Below, in pieces: positions 44,717-57,944 of a stretch of DNA of 64,000 nucleotides (its first letter is position 1; each line of letters opens with the position of its first letter). The DNA is from Lineus longissimus (Eukaryota > Nemertea > Pilidiophora > Heteronemertea > Lineidae): contig NC_088315.1 of assembly GCF_910592395.1 (NCBI RefSeq), positions 15,113,808 to 15,177,807 on the forward strand, given 5' to 3'. Under the pieces are notes generated by a model. That model searched no databases, was not told the origin of the DNA, and saw nothing but the letters and a program-made list of their open reading frames with translations. A program made the translations under genes and the position numbers.

Positions 44717-45480
44717 GCCCTACGGTTTTTTTAAAGTCAAATCTAGGGTGATTTCACGGACAGCCATGTTGAAATCGTCGTTCTCGGCAGTTATTATTAC
44801 GTTTACTGTAGGTGTTGCGGTGGGAATCAGTTTGATGATCAGGGCTGAGTTGTTCAAAGCAACCTTAGCTTTACGGAGACGTCAAGTCTTAATGTGACTG
44901 AAAATGTTAATTGGTTCAACTGAAAGAAATAACGTCCTCTTCAAGGATTCTTCAAGGATACTTGACGTAACCGTTAGAGATAACGTGACTTTTGTGCTTT
45001 TGAACAACTGGGCCCAGACGCCTATATCATAAAGATTTTCAATGAGGTCCCATTATGGTACTTTAATGGATGCCACGTCATTAGATACTTTCATATAGCG
45101 TTATTATCTTGTCATTCCATTAACTTTAGCCCTTGGAATCTAAGGTGTACCATTATGAAAATGCATAAATCTGTTCAAACGCGGGTGCGCCTACGGTTTT
45201 TTTAAAGTCAAATCTATAGAGTGTTTTTACGGACAGCCATGTCAAAATCGTCATTCCTTTGTTTTCGGCAGTTGTTATTTCGTTTACTGTAGGCGTTGCG
45301 GCGGGAATCAGTTTGATATCAGGCGCCTATATCATAAAGATTTTCAATGAGGTTCCATTATGGTACTTGGATGCCACGTCATATATAGCGTCTTTATCTT
45401 GTCATTCCATTAACTTTAGCTCTTCGAATCTAAGGTGTACCTTTATGATAATGCATAAACTCTGTTCAAACGCGGGTTGG
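44717..45480. repeat. Local tandem duplication, one copy with MITE insertion
   Basis: Unit 1 (about 44717-45186) and unit 2 (about 45187-45480) both start CCTACGGTTTTTTTAAAGTC and share GTTTACTGTAGG, ATCATAAAGATTTTCAATGA and TCCATTAACTTTAGC. Unit 1 is longer because of a 172-bp MITE plus CAG duplication. The short frames they carry (SAVVISFTVGVAAGIS-like) look like hydrophobic noise. Confidence 0.8.
44843..45014. mobile_element. Harbinger-type MITE, 172 bp, with intact empty site nearby
   Basis: Ends GGCTGAGTTGTTCAAAGCA and the inverse of GGCCCAGTTGTTCAAAAGC; CAG at 44840-44842 and 45015-45017. The second duplication unit still carries the unfilled site TTTGATATCAGGCGCC, confirming boundaries and target duplication. 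Confidence 0.85.
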
Positions 45481-45837
45481 GATTTTGTGCTTGTATCATA
45501 ATTAGCGGATCCGGATGTAGGAAAACGAATGAACTATTCAATGTTGGTAACATGCCACAGCTTGATAGCATGATTCGTTATTTATGAAATTGATGGCGCT
45601 ATATGGGTGAAGGCAAGTAGCAAGCGTATTGATACTATACATGTACCCGTCTACCACGTCACTTAGCCGTGAAATTACTACCCTCGGTTAGTTTTAACCG
45701 AAGCAACCGATATATGAAAAATCTCAGTGCGACAGAATTTTGGTGACAGACATTTTGATACATAGTGGTGAACTCTGTATCAAAACGATATTCTGCTTTT
45801 AGTCCTGTCTGAGATTACGGATAGCAAGGCACCGACG

Positions 45838-46080
45838 GCTATGGCTCATTTGTATGCCTATGCGATGACGTAGCGTCCGTCGTCTTCGTCATTAAACTCC
45901 GTACACATGTACCCTTGGGCCCAGGGGCGATTCACACCAAATTTCGTTCAAAAATTATTCTTGGTTTGGCCAAATATAAAACATGAAATAGGACCCGTGA
46001 TTTTGGTCGGATTTTCATGAAAATGTTTGGGTAGGTACTCCTAGCAAGGATACATCAACAGTGATATCCACAGGGTTTTC
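45838..46080 (+). repeat. AGCTCACC-type repeat fragment, copy e
   Basis: GCGTCCGTCGTCTTCGTC, CCGTACACATGTACCCTTGG, GGTAGGTACTCCTAGCAAGG and CACAGGGTTTTC match the family but the ends are lost. Confidence 0.6.
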
Positions 46081-49000
46081 TCAAGGTAGGGTGATAACCT
46101 TGATTTTCATGACGTTTTACCAGTGTGCAACACAAGGTAGGGTGGCCAGCAATTTGAGGTAGGGTGGTTAAGTAAGCTGAGACCGACAGAGGGCCGAGAT
46201 GGATGCATGCCCAAGTCACAAGTAAAAGAAATATTGTACAGCTATGAATAGAAGATATGTTGCAGGTGGGTTGTTTGCTCTTGGGAAAAGAGCACTGAAT
46301 AATAGAAGTACATTTTTCAATTTTTTCACAGCTTTTTGATGGCAATACATTTTTGGGGGTTTTCTCTGTGTACTCCCCTCCCCGGCCCTGCCCTGGCCAC
46401 TTTGATCGGATGATTGTTGTGTGTTAAGATACCTCTATTCCTCATCTGGTGGACATTGACTGGAGATGGCACGACAATCGCTACTGGTTAAAAAATGATT
46501 CTTTTCTCTTATCAGCGTATGTGGTACAACTGTGGGTGTGGTAGCATTTTATGGCCTATCCCATATGCTCCTGTGTTGCAAAGGGTTAATTGAGACAGTT
46601 ACACAAATGAAACATTTGGGGACATTGGTGGTGGCAGGGCCACCATGTCAATAGCAGCTGCTGACCTCTAGGGGATGGCAGTGGTCATTGTTGACGGAAT
46701 GGTGTGAGAGTTGAGGACAGTATTCTATCTGTTGTGGTTACTGATACTGTGGTTACTTCGAAGGTTGTTAGGCTTGTTCTAATTCTGCACAAAATTTAAT
46801 CACTATTGAAAATATCCTTCACATATTCTTCTGACTTGGAAGGCATTAAAGAACCAGCACCACAGGCATGTCACGTGATTTGGTAAATTAATGTATTATG
46901 GCAATGCAGAGGCCTTGCTCAACTTGAGCCAACTAGGACACTCTTGATGACAACCACGTGTCGAACCCAGAACAGTTTATTCATTTGAGGTCAAACGTGA
47001 CACCTTATCTATCTCTGCCGCGTGTCTGGGAGATTGGAATGTTTATGTTACAGGGAATAGGCATGTAGTAGCAAGCATAGCAGAGTCTGGCAATGCATGC
47101 TGCCTCCAAAAATGGGTATGTATGTATAGGGCTTCTGAAGTTTAAGTACTGACAATGTTCAGTGTGTACATTATTAGTACTAGCATATACCCATGGCAAA
47201 GTTGAAATGTAATATACATTAGTTAAATGGGCACGATGATTGAGCTACATTAAATTTCTAACGTTACTGAAGTTTTATTAAAGGTTAAACACGAAATTAA
47301 CTGCATTTAGGGACTTATTGCCGCTATCTACATGCAACCCCCAATAGATTGATTGGAGTACGCTATTTTGCACAATGCATTGAGACCAGTGACAGCAGGT
47401 CCTGTTCCAAATAAGGCCCTCACATATTAGGCATATCACCTACCCACTCCCGTACCCAATGCCACTGTCGGACCAAAGCCAGGCGCATGGAGAGATGCAG
47501 AACGCAATTCAAACTGACAACATCAGTCAGTAAAGAATAAAACAAAGAGCAAGCGCTGGCCACTGTACATATTTTGTCCATCCTGGCATAACTTTTTATT
47601 GATACCCTGACTGCATGTTCCGGTAGGCCACTCTCCAGAATTTGCCTTATCACTCAGGTCAGTGTTTCTCGAATAGAACTAAAATAGAACAGGCTAATCA
47701 TTAATCTCCCTGCTAATACCCTGCACCATGGACCAGGTTGTATAGCACTACATACGTGCTGGAAGCTAATACTGATGTGGCAGGGAGAATATGCGTGAAG
47801 TTTGTGTATGCTTTTGAGAATGAGCGGAGCTCTCCAGTCGACGTGCTCTCTGAAAAGTTGTTATTTATTCTAAAACCACGAAGATATTCGACGTATGACA
47901 CCCTCAGTGACACTCTTACATATGATCCAGACCTACGAAGCCAAAGGTTGCAAGAATTCGACGCATTTCCAAAGCCCAATTTTGAAACAAAAATCGCCTC
48001 CTAAATAGCGGCCACAACGCGCATTATAGTATAGATAGGTATGGGTTTAACTTCAGAAGCAGCATCATCAAACCATCCATATGGGAACAAATGGCAACAG
48101 CGTATAGAAATTACATTTATTGACCTGTGGAAAAGATTAGGAAAGGCAGGGACATATATTTATTTTCCCAAACACACATGGTGAGGCCTGAATGACTTGA
48201 CCTTACCAAATTGAACAAAAAAATCAATACTAAAAGAATTTCAGTACATTTACCTCCTTTATTTTTTTAAATCAGAGCTCAATTCCATTAAGAAATAAAG
48301 ACTTTTAAAAAAGACATTGTCTTCATTAATTTCAGATTCCTATGCAACAGTCAGGAGATCATCATGAGTTACATCTTTTTTTCCTTATGAAGTGTTGGTA
48401 CCAGTAAGTTGAATATAGATTAGGCCCATATCTCAATTGGGCAGGGGGCAAACCCTCCCTCAAAATCAAGGTTACGGAAAAAAACACCCCAAATTTTCAT
48501 GCAGACTGGCTATTCACAACCAATGCTTCAGCAACATGGGACCAATGACAAGGAGCCACATTGCACATGACTTCCAAACATATGATAATTTATGTTAATC
48601 GTCTTGTTAATACACCAACAGAGACCAAAAGAACCCCCCCCCCCCCCTTGACCACAAAGAAAATGATGGGCTAGTTCAACATATCCAGCTCATCAACATC
48701 CACCGTGGCAACGATTCCAGAGTAGGAGGTTCTTTTCTGACAAAACCTCGTAAGCAGAGGCATTCCAAAACTTAGAAACATAATATCAGTACACTATAAT
48801 AATATACATATACAATGAAATATTTGGTGATTAAAGATACATTTTGAATTATTCATGGACAAAAAATCAAATCAAGTCACTAGTTGAAAATATCTAGAGG
48901 TTTCGGCCATTTTAACTTGATATTCCTAAAATAAGTAATTCTACCCAAATGGTTTGTTGCAAAGTGACCAAAGCTGATCCATCAACTTAAGAAGCACATC

Positions 49001-49890
49001 CTTATACTGCGTACGTAAAAAAGGCGTCATGTAGGTTGATTTTCCAGATTTACACGTTCAGAAAGATTTAAAAAACACCCTCAAACTAACTGAAGGAATG
49101 GGAAGTAAACTCTTCTCACAAAGGTATCCTCGGCTGGTTTAATAGTTTCGTATCCTCTCGGATATTGAAAAGTCAAACAGTTCTAAAATCTATGCTCAGA
49201 GACACTTTGAAAATTTGGTTAATTACTTTTCGACCACATCTGCAGTTTATTTAATATCAGTTTGAGGATGCAATCATATTGTCTATGACATCAAATTTTA
49301 TCATTATTGTCTGTATCACGAAATTTGTACTGTAGTTCTAATCCCATCTTACTAAAATGTTTTTAAAAAGTTTAACGAATTTGAAACTTCCCATGAAAAT
49401 AAATATTTCATAAAAAGAGTGTTCTATATGATATCATCACACGATGCCCATCGTTTGTTCCTCTTAATCAACGTGGTTACCTTTTCTTGGTGTAGCAGCC
49501 TCAGCTCTTACATCAGTCTATTTCATGAACAGCTGGAGAACTCGCAACCAATGGCTTTGCTGGCTTTCTGAAAGGATGAATGAATGTTTTATGTAAAGGG
49601 GGGGGGGCTGAAAAATATATGAAGAATAAGACATTTCATGGTCCCACACTAGATCCATTGCAATGCCCAAGGACTACCTTGCTGCATGATTTATGTGACT
49701 TGGAATATTTGTAGAATTGATTGAAACTGTGCCTTCTACCATATTTACTGACCAAATTCCAATGTCAAATTACAAAATGTTGAATTGGTTGTCAAGGACA
49801 GAGTTGTGTGGAGCTACTCACACTTAGACAGAATTGAATGTTGTAAAAGCATCTTTGTTATGTCTTAAAACTACATGATATTTTCTGGTG
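46081..49890. other. No confident gene; one weak exon candidate at 47738-48004
   Basis: A plus-strand frame over 47738-48004 ends in TAA (ENERSSPVDVLSEKLLF, then SQRLQEFDAFPKPNFE). An AATAAA follows near 48291, so it could be a terminal exon of an unseen gene, but no clear acceptor or known domain supports it. The rest holds only a C-run near 48631, a G-run near 49597 and AT-rich sequence. Confidence 0.3.
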
Positions 49891-52800
49891 TTACATCATG
49901 TACAATATTGAAGTGCAATGTAAACTTTTTTTCTGAATGGGCGAAATGTATAACCTTGGTGTTGCTTTCTTGTCTCTTCTCTTAAATTGTTCATTCTTTG
50001 TTGGAGTGCTGGTGATCTCCTTTCGCTTTGAAGGCTGCTTCCTCTTTGTTGTTGGCTTTGTAGAAGCTCCTTCCACCATTAATGATAATGCATCCCTTGA
50101 AAGAACTAATAACTCCTCTTTCGTGTCGTATTTCATTTCTGGACCAAGGTTGTATGTTAAGTTGAATTCATCATCAATGCTAATGCAGGGGACTGGCGGC
50201 ACTGGTGCATTCGGTTTGCCCATAATGAGTAAATATTCAAATGCCCCATTTGTATGGGTGACCAGCTGGTCTAGGACTGATGATGCTGGCATCCATTTCC
50301 AGTTGGGTTTGAATTCTTCTTTCTGCTGCAGGGAAAGTTGTCTGACTGCATCGAATGTTAGTTTGTCAGGATTGAGATCTTTTGGCAGTAAATGGATTTT
50401 ACCAATGTTTTGTACGCATCAGCATTCAGCTTAACTGATGTTAATCTGTCACCGGTGCATTGAATGCTGAAAAGCGTTTTGAAGCATTGTCGTATAACCA
50501 TGTCAAGCCAGGTTTCGTGCTGCACACCGAAGAACTTCAGGAGAAAATCATTCCCTCCTAGCGAAAGGACCAAGGAGACTATAGTTGCTGCATCCCTAGA
50601 CTTGAGTTTTTGTTCCAAGCTTTCAGCAATTCCTGTAATGTTATACATGTCGTAGCGCTTGTTGGGCTTCCTTAACAGGACAAACAGAGGATGGATAAAG
50701 TTGCTGTCTTGGTCTCGGGGCCAGTTCAAAACGGCAAGAGATAATAAATGAAGTACAACAGCATCGATGTCCCCTGAAGTGACAACAGCCATCACCCTTC
50801 TACCCTCTTCCAGACCAGGGAGAATATCTTCCAACCAATCTATCTGCGCGAGTTCTGCTTCACCCTTTGTTTGAGTGGTTGGCAATTCTATTTTTCTTTG
50901 GAATCCATTTGGCGTGAAAGAAACTCGAATTGGGATTGAGAATGTTACGCAAGAGCAGGTTGTCTGCGCACCACACTCGCAGCCTTTTTTTATATATTCA
51001 CTGTCAATGTCCAATAGCAGTTCACGATTGATTTGTAATTCTTCAACATTTGCAGCAAGCCATGTGCTGATTAGCTTTTTCCCGGCAGTGGTGTTTGTAA
51101 TGGCAAATTTATCAGCTTTCTCTCTACTGATAATTTCATTATCAGCCTTCAGGTGTGACACGGTCAGTTTCGTTTTCTTCTTGGTAGCTGCAGTTCTCTT
51201 GCTTCTGGTGGGTCCTTTCAGTACATCTGGTATGTAACTGTACTTTTCTTAACACACGACCACGCGTGAGGCATGCTTGAATGTACGGAGAAGCGGACGC
51301 ATGACCTGGGTGGACACACCGTCAACAAACTGCTTGCCGGATTTCCCTTTTAAGGAAAACTTTTTCCCTGCAAATTCTATCGTGATTGCGCTTATGGATG
51401 ATGCAAGATCAGCTGGTGTGTTTTTCAGCTTTATTTTAGTGTAAACTAGTCTGTTTGCCTCACAGACTTTCTGTCTGGCCTTCTTGTCTTTGACGGCATT
51501 CATATCCAGCTGAACATCGTCATGATCATCTTCGTTGGTATATGTACTGGTCAATAACTTGAGAATAGCAGCTGAAGTGGCACTGTGCTTGGCCACACTG
51601 TGTTTACTTCCATCAGGAGTAAGAATGGCTTGACAGTTGTTATAATCTGACTTGTGGGAGTTTAATATTTTCGATTCCTTTCTGACCTCTCTCATACGCC
51701 TGTTCGTCTTTTTTGCAGCCTGACTGGTTTTCTGCGTGGCTTTGACCTTTGTACGACTGATTGTGGTGCTTTCTGCCTTCCTCACTTTCTGTATCAGTGA
51801 TTTAGGACCACTGACAGTCCCTATCTCTGGTATGTCTTCTTCGCTCATACCAAATAGTCCATTACACCCTGCATATCTGATTACAAGTAGCTTTCCCACT
51901 TCTTCTGTTTCTTTGTCAAGATACGTATCTGGAGGAATCATAGGCATTTCTTAGCTTTTCACCAGAAATATCAAGGATTCCTTTGCTGATGACCATGGTT
52001 GCAACGGGGAAGAAGTGTTTCCGATCAACACCTGTATATGACATGAAGAGGAATTCCGATTCAAGGATGTCTGGGCCATTTTCTTGCTGGACCATGGCAT
52101 CTTCTTTGGGCAGAATTTGTGACTCTTTCCTCTTCTTGTCAATTAGCTCAAAGATATCGACCAGTGACATTCTTTCCACAATAGCGTTAATGGTGGAGCC
52201 TTGGCGGAATGCCTTGACAGCATTGATATGGTCAAATTCCCGAAAGGCGTCAAGGCCAACATTGGCACCATCTCTCTTGTGTGGTATAGACCACAGGGCC
52301 ATTTTCATTCTTTGGTAAAAAGGTCCACAGGAGTAATGTGCCAGAAGAAGTCGTGCCGTAAAAGGGGCATAAGAAGTTGCTCCGTTCATGAAGGCGAATG
52401 GGAGAGATGATTTCACTGTTCCTAATAGTAGAAGATATCCTGTTTCCCCTCAAAGTCTTTCGGCTACGTAGAGTGCCCTTATCTCATCGCAGTGCTTTGA
52501 CATGTCCACATGCAGAGCAAAGGTGCCACTATCTTTGCACCGTTGGCTTATGAACGTATTGTACCCCTCGGACCATTTCTTGACAAGCCAGTCAGTCGTC
52601 TGATTCTGTAACTCTGCGGTCAGTTCAGCTGCAGCTTCTGGTGGAAGATGTTCGATGAACTTTAACATCAGTGAGATGTGCAAAGCAATGGCAAGTCTTG
52701 ACACTAGTTTGGAGGCGGTTTCTATATGTCGCAGTTCAATGAGCTTCAAGGCTTCGCTGTCACTCTCATCATCCCGCATATATTTCAGGAGATGGTGGAT

Positions 52801-55800
52801 GCCAGCACTCTTGTACGCATTCAGCAAATTGATGATCTTCGACTTCCTAGTGTGCAAAGGGGGAAACTCTGGTATAAATTTCTTGTATTTAATGTCGTCT
52901 TCCTGGAGTTGTAGGAGGTTGTTATTTAGCTTGAAGTCTGTTGGGAAGAGTATCTTGTCAGAGGTTTCATTGCTGGCCATTTTCACCACGAAGTCATCAA
53001 GGATCTTTTTGAGATTCTGCATGTCATTGTCTCTTCCAGTAGCCGGGACAGGATGCCGAATGTGAATTTCTGTTGGAGAGGCAGAAATGAACTCTATGAG
53101 GTTTGGGATGTTTTGTCTTCTTCTCTCATTCACTTCATTATGATTTTGTTGAGGTTTATCTTCGACTGTCTGAATCTCGTCACCAAGGCTGATTGATTGG
53201 AAGCTCAGGTTGAAAAAGTAATCATCATCACCCGTTTCTTCTGCAATTTGTCTGTCATCTTTGGGTCCAGCCACTGGTCTGTGATCGTCATCTGATATCA
53301 ACTGTACCTCTGATTGGGAATAAAGAGAGCAATTCTCCGGTCCAAGACTTCCATCGGATAAATTGGTATCTAAATGAGGTGCATCATAATCCGTCTCGTC
53401 AAGTTCGTCGTTCAGGTTGATGGTTCTAATGCTCATGTTGAAAAAGTCCATTTCTTCGGTCAGCTTTTGGTCATCTTGGTGTTCAGCAGATGTCAACCGA
53501 ACCTCTGGTTGAGAACAAAGAAATAACTCCTTGGGTCCGATACCTTCACCGACTGACTTGCTCTTTAAATGGGGTACATCCTCGTTCGTCTCATCCAATT
53601 CATTGCCCAGGTGAATGGTACTGAAGCTCATGTTGAAAGAATCCATTTCTTCGGCCAGCTTTTGGTCATCTTGGGGTTCATTATCAGAGTTCAACGGCTT
53701 AATACTGTTGTCGGCTTGAATCAACTTCAGCAGCAGTTCACTATGATCTTGAACATAATCCTTCCAAATATGTCGCATGCCAAAGTTGCAGTGCTTCCGA
53801 AATGAAATCACGGTGCGTTCTTCCTCTGGAGTCATCTCCAACAGCACCTTCTTTAGATCGTCTTTTGTCAGTGTCTTATCCGCCTTGCATATACAGTCTG
53901 TTGAGCCATCACATTCAGGGTCATGCCAAGATTCCACAACAGCTGAGTCCTTTGGTATGCCACATAGAGTGATTGGAAGTGTATTCAGTTGTGTAGTTGA
54001 ACTCTCACCTGGCTCAGGGTTGTTTTTGGCTTGTAAGCGGACCAAATTGTCAATCAGGAAGACAGAATGGCATTGCTGAAGGGAAACGTCATGGACATTG
54101 ACAACATTATCTCCGATCCTTTGATACTCCAATGGATATTTCTGCATGTATGACCTGTAGTAGCAGAAATCTGGATTTGACAACCTTTTGATACGTTGGT
54201 CAGCAGTCCATTTTGCCTGTGTTGCTCCACCAAGACATCCAACTGAAAATACTGTTTCAAGATTGTAATGAATAGCCAGTGCATCTGTATTCATGACTTG
54301 AATGAAGCCATGGTGCCTTTGGTTCAGAACATGCAGCATACTATCAAAGTGAGTGTATAATCTCCCCAATCTGGCCCGAAGGTACTGTTGTTGCTGATCG
54401 TTATCCTTCATCCGTCCCAGGTAGGTATAATTCAGGAATGTTCCTACCAACTGGAGCTGGATTGGTAGTGGTACATGGTAACACCATTCCCTTGTGACAT
54501 CGAATGTATCAACTTGAAGAGGGTCATTTTGGTATGGAATGAAATCCTTGAAACAGACTGGGCATAGTGTGTCATCTCCATCGATCGCTGTGTCCTCACA
54601 ATCCCTGTTCATCCAAACGGCACTGACACTGCCAAGCAAGGAAGGGAACTTATCCCTGATACTGAAACGTTGATATGTATTGCCATCTGTAGATCTCTTC
54701 AGACACCCACTATCTAGGAGCATAACTTCATGAACTTGCATAGAGTGTTCCCTTTGAAGAAAACTATTGATTATGATACCGAGATTATCAATACCAAAAT
54801 CCTGATCCTGCAGATTGGAGGTGTTGTTTTCAAGGAGCACATGGATACTAGGGCCAGTCCCTGTACACAAGGAATGACATGGTATACATAACACGCTGAA
54901 TGGAAGATTATGATCTATGCCAATGCCCAAGTGACTGATAAGGTCGTCTCTGATACCACTGTCCAAAACTTCAGGAAGGTGCACCAAATCAGCCACTGTG
55001 AGTTTGATATCTGTGTTTATGTCACCTGCTTTGGATCTTCGAACTGAATTACAGATAGACCTGTTACATAGTTTCTGTAGCTGCTTCCCAAGTTCACTTG
55101 AATTCTTACAAACTTGGAAGAAGTCCCATTTTAACTGCAGTAGGGTGGTATCTTCTACAATTGCATCCATTTCACAAAAGTTTTGGAAATGCCACTCAAA
55201 GAGACATATCTTTTGCCACTCATTATAACCAAAGAACTCTCTAAGATCTTGTAGAATATACACAGGCGCCTTGGATTGTGCGGATGTTTTAGAAGTGACG
55301 ATCATATCTTCTATTACTGAGGGAAGGCTTAACTCCTTACATACAAGCTGATATAGATCAAATAATGTCCTTTCTGGTTCAGAATTCAAAGACTGCTCTT
55401 TTTGAGAAGGCGTGCATGGAGATGGACTACATGGACTACATGGGTCAATGATACTGAAGTATAGTTTGTTAGCTAAACTGCCGAGTGTGGAGATAGGTGA
55501 TGACGACTGAGAGGCCACCGACAATGCCTCCAAACTTCCTTTCCATGATGCCACTGCAGCCGAACAAATCTGATTAACTAACTATCTGCGAACAGGAAGC
55601 CTGAACATCGGCATTGTTGAAGGCATATCTCAACAGTGCTGGTAATGTTATAAAGTCCTGATTTTCAATGGTAATAAGTGGACAGTAGCCCTTAAGGGTT
55701 CGCGACAAGTTGAATCTTTTCAAAAAGTTCTTTTTGGTGATATCTTCATCTCTGTGATTGCTCTGAAGCCACTTTAAAAAACAGTCTACTTCCACAAGCA

Positions 55801-55840
55801 AGGAGTTGTCGTGCTGAATAAAGGGAATACTCTCCAACAT
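49891..55840 (-). pseudogene. Decayed intronless gene of about 1,980 codons with FEN1/XPG-like nuclease C terminus
   Basis: Six minus-strand frames (55574-55840, 52450-55554, 51916-52416, 51249-51947, 50358-51161, 49891-50292) abut and read as one protein once local lesions are allowed for. Lesions seen: a doubled GTTA near 55577, in-frame TGA at 52450, an extra A near 51948, in-frame TAA at 51249, and a missing base near 50397. The N-terminal two thirds match no domain I know for sure; a block around VPLPIQLQLVGTFLNYTY loosely recalls DUF6589. The C terminus shows the FEN1 layout: RVVVC at the XPG-N Asp site, KGEAELAQIDWL (EAE), VVTSGDIDAVVLHLL (DxD) and LVLSLGGNDFLLKFFGV (GxD). Known FEN-like families are structure-specific nucleases. 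Large multi-copy intronless families of this type exist in invertebrates, so it may be mobile. Sequencing errors could mimic some lesions. Confidence 0.7.
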
Positions 55841-57011
55841 TCTGATAACATGTTGAAGAAGTTCTGTTTACCATGGATGGACTTTTTTCTAAAAGATAGC
55901 AGAAGAAAATTGCATTAAGGACCTTGCATTTTAATTAGGGCCAAATACTTGATACTCGTATCATCACATTCTTATCCTAGCTTGTGACAGTCGATTAAAT
56001 ATGCCTATGGTGAAATATGAAATTTGTGATTAAGTAGAATAAAGAAAGAGCGACGCTTATACATTTTTGGTAGAATCCATCTCCTTACATGCAGGTCGAA
56101 TAAATGTAAAGAAATATAATGCATGTTTCAAAAATCCAAAGTCAGGGTACAGATCACCACCTCATGTGACCCGACTGGACATAAGGAGAGCCAAGGGGAC
56201 CCTAACCAGGCACTTAAAAGGGGCTGAAATTCAATCATGAATAATTCAAATGTGATGTTCATGGACTGGAGGGAGATGGGGGAGGGGCTTACACCGAAGA
56301 CATATTCGAACATCTTCCGGTAAGTCAGATTCAAACATGAGGAACCTACAATGTGATATATCATTCATGATTCATGTACATTATATCATCATTCTCCTAA
56401 ACATGGATGGCCCAGTAAGCAAGTTACAGCTTCAATATGAAATAAATCGTTCAATGATATGCTTCAACCGGTTCTTTTCAAATGGTAGCAGTATCATTCC
56501 GTGGGTAAATACAAAAGTTTATAAATGCCTTAGCAAAAGTGTAAGACGACTCACTTCAAAAACATGCCAAAGTTTTAAAAATTGTAAGAGAAAATAAATT
56601 TCAGAGCAAAAAGGACTTACCGATATCATTGCTTTTCCGATAAAGTCACATAGAACTCGATGGCTCCCACAATCGATAGAAATATCAAGTTATAACTCAC
56701 ACAACGTAGTGAGTGTAATGGTTACGTATGTGTATAAAGTGTAAACAAAATTCATATATCCATCATGTCCATCGAATCTGAAAAAAATTGTGCAGACCCA
56801 TGACAATTCTGGTTCCGGTACAGTTTGTCGCATTCCATACGGGCCGCGCTTGCCGATCCTGCTTTCACAACGCACCGCAACCACAGTTACCATGATTCCC
56901 ATTGTTTCCTTCCTCGTGACGCAATTATTTCATGACGTCATGAGCCATTGACAATTCACGCAAGTAGATTTATTCACACCGGCGCCACTGTCCTGAAGTG
57001 CGGGTGTGGGA
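55841..57011 (-). other. Upstream region of decayed gene; possible 5' exon with donor at 56621
   Basis: On the minus strand a strong donor GATATCG/GTAAGT ends at 56621 and a strong acceptor GCTATCTTTTAG lies near 55893, just before the first coding frame. This suggests one spliced leader exon (about 56621-56900). A CRE-like TGACGTCATGA near 56934 and GC-rich DNA fit a promoter. Inference only. Confidence 0.35.
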
Positions 57012-57461
57012 CATCATGTATCTAAAAATCGTCTGCTAGAACATACAGGACAACAACGTCGGCGGAGACAGTAATTGTGACATTTCATTGCAGACGAAGT
57101 AAACGTCCTCTTCTTCTCGATTTACGTACTTTACTTCAAAAAAGTCAGTTTTAACACTACTGCACAAATATAGAGTGGTCATAATGTTCCATTTGGATAG
57201 AGATTTGACGGACTGATTTGGAAATTCATTCCAACCATGCAACTGTTTCAGAAATGAGAAAAAGCTCCTGGGTGTCATGACATGCATGGTGTGTCTTGCC
57301 TCTGCATTTTTGTACTCAGGCATGTCAGAGGGTTTTCAATTTTCATATCATTGAAGAAATAATTCATTCCAATCTACAAGTATATCAATCACATCATTTA
57401 TTTAAAAATCGTCTGCTAGGACATACAGGACAACGTCGGTGGAGACAGTTGTGACATTTCA
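57012..57461. repeat. Tandem duplication (copy 1, and left part of copy 2)
   Basis: Copy 1 (57012-57293) starts with AAAATCGTCTGCTAG and includes GAGATTTGACGGACTGATTT. Copy 2 starts at about 57393 (AAAATCGTCTGCTAGGACAT), is broken at 57461 by the DIRS element, and resumes at 63749. On the minus strand copy 1 has an open frame (57036-57323) with SFFSFLKQLHGWNEFPNQSV, also present in copy 2, so it might be an exon. Confidence 0.75.
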
Positions 57462-57649
57462 ATTTTGTGTCATTCAAACTTACCTATGGAACACTTTTGC
57501 ATGTTACTCCATTTGGGCTCAAACACAAGAGTATCCCTTTAATTTTCTAAAGGGAGAACTGAGTTAACAGCTCGGCCGCCAGGCGGCGCCCTGACCGATC
57601 CCGCGAGATCGCGCCGATCTCATGCCGCCATATTCAGTCTTTACTCTTG
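57462..57649 (+). repeat. DIRS left inverted terminal repeat
   Basis: From CCTATGGAACACTTTTGCAT to CCGCCATATTCAGTC it is nearly identical to the reverse complement of 63532-63748. The outermost 25 bases differ (TGTGTCATTCAAACTTACC against TTAGTTCATACTTACC). Confidence 0.9.
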
Positions 57650-57944
57650 TGCTTCTACGAAGCACATCGTTTTTTCAAAGCTGCCGTGAATTCGATTTAA
57701 AACCAAATTCAACCAGCCAAGTCTAGACGATTTTTGGGTTCATTCACCTACGGAGTAGACCGCCAAACTAATCTTGGCATTAGTATTGTCCAGTCTATTT
57801 AATTATAGACATTTTCTTAGCTAGCTTAGTCGACCCGGCTCCATTATTTTGATCTTGGTAGGGTAGAGTTAAGTAGGCTATTCTCCGCTCTATTGTAATG
57901 AACAAGACTCAGATCCATTGCAATAGTGTTTAATTCAAGTAGGC

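Noticed and set aside
44706-45501. Two short hydrophobic frames that look like duplicated membrane peptides
   Set aside because: They lie in a tandem DNA duplication, lack splice or start context, and have no similarity I recognise.
52450-52452. TGA as selenocysteine or programmed readthrough
   Set aside because: The same locus has a TAA and several frameshifts and I saw no SECIS-like element, so decay is simpler.
52655-53065. Plus-strand frames opposite the large minus-strand gene (also 49937-50434 and 54998-55228)
   Set aside because: Antisense shadows of the long coding region; low-complexity Ser/Phe/Leu translations.
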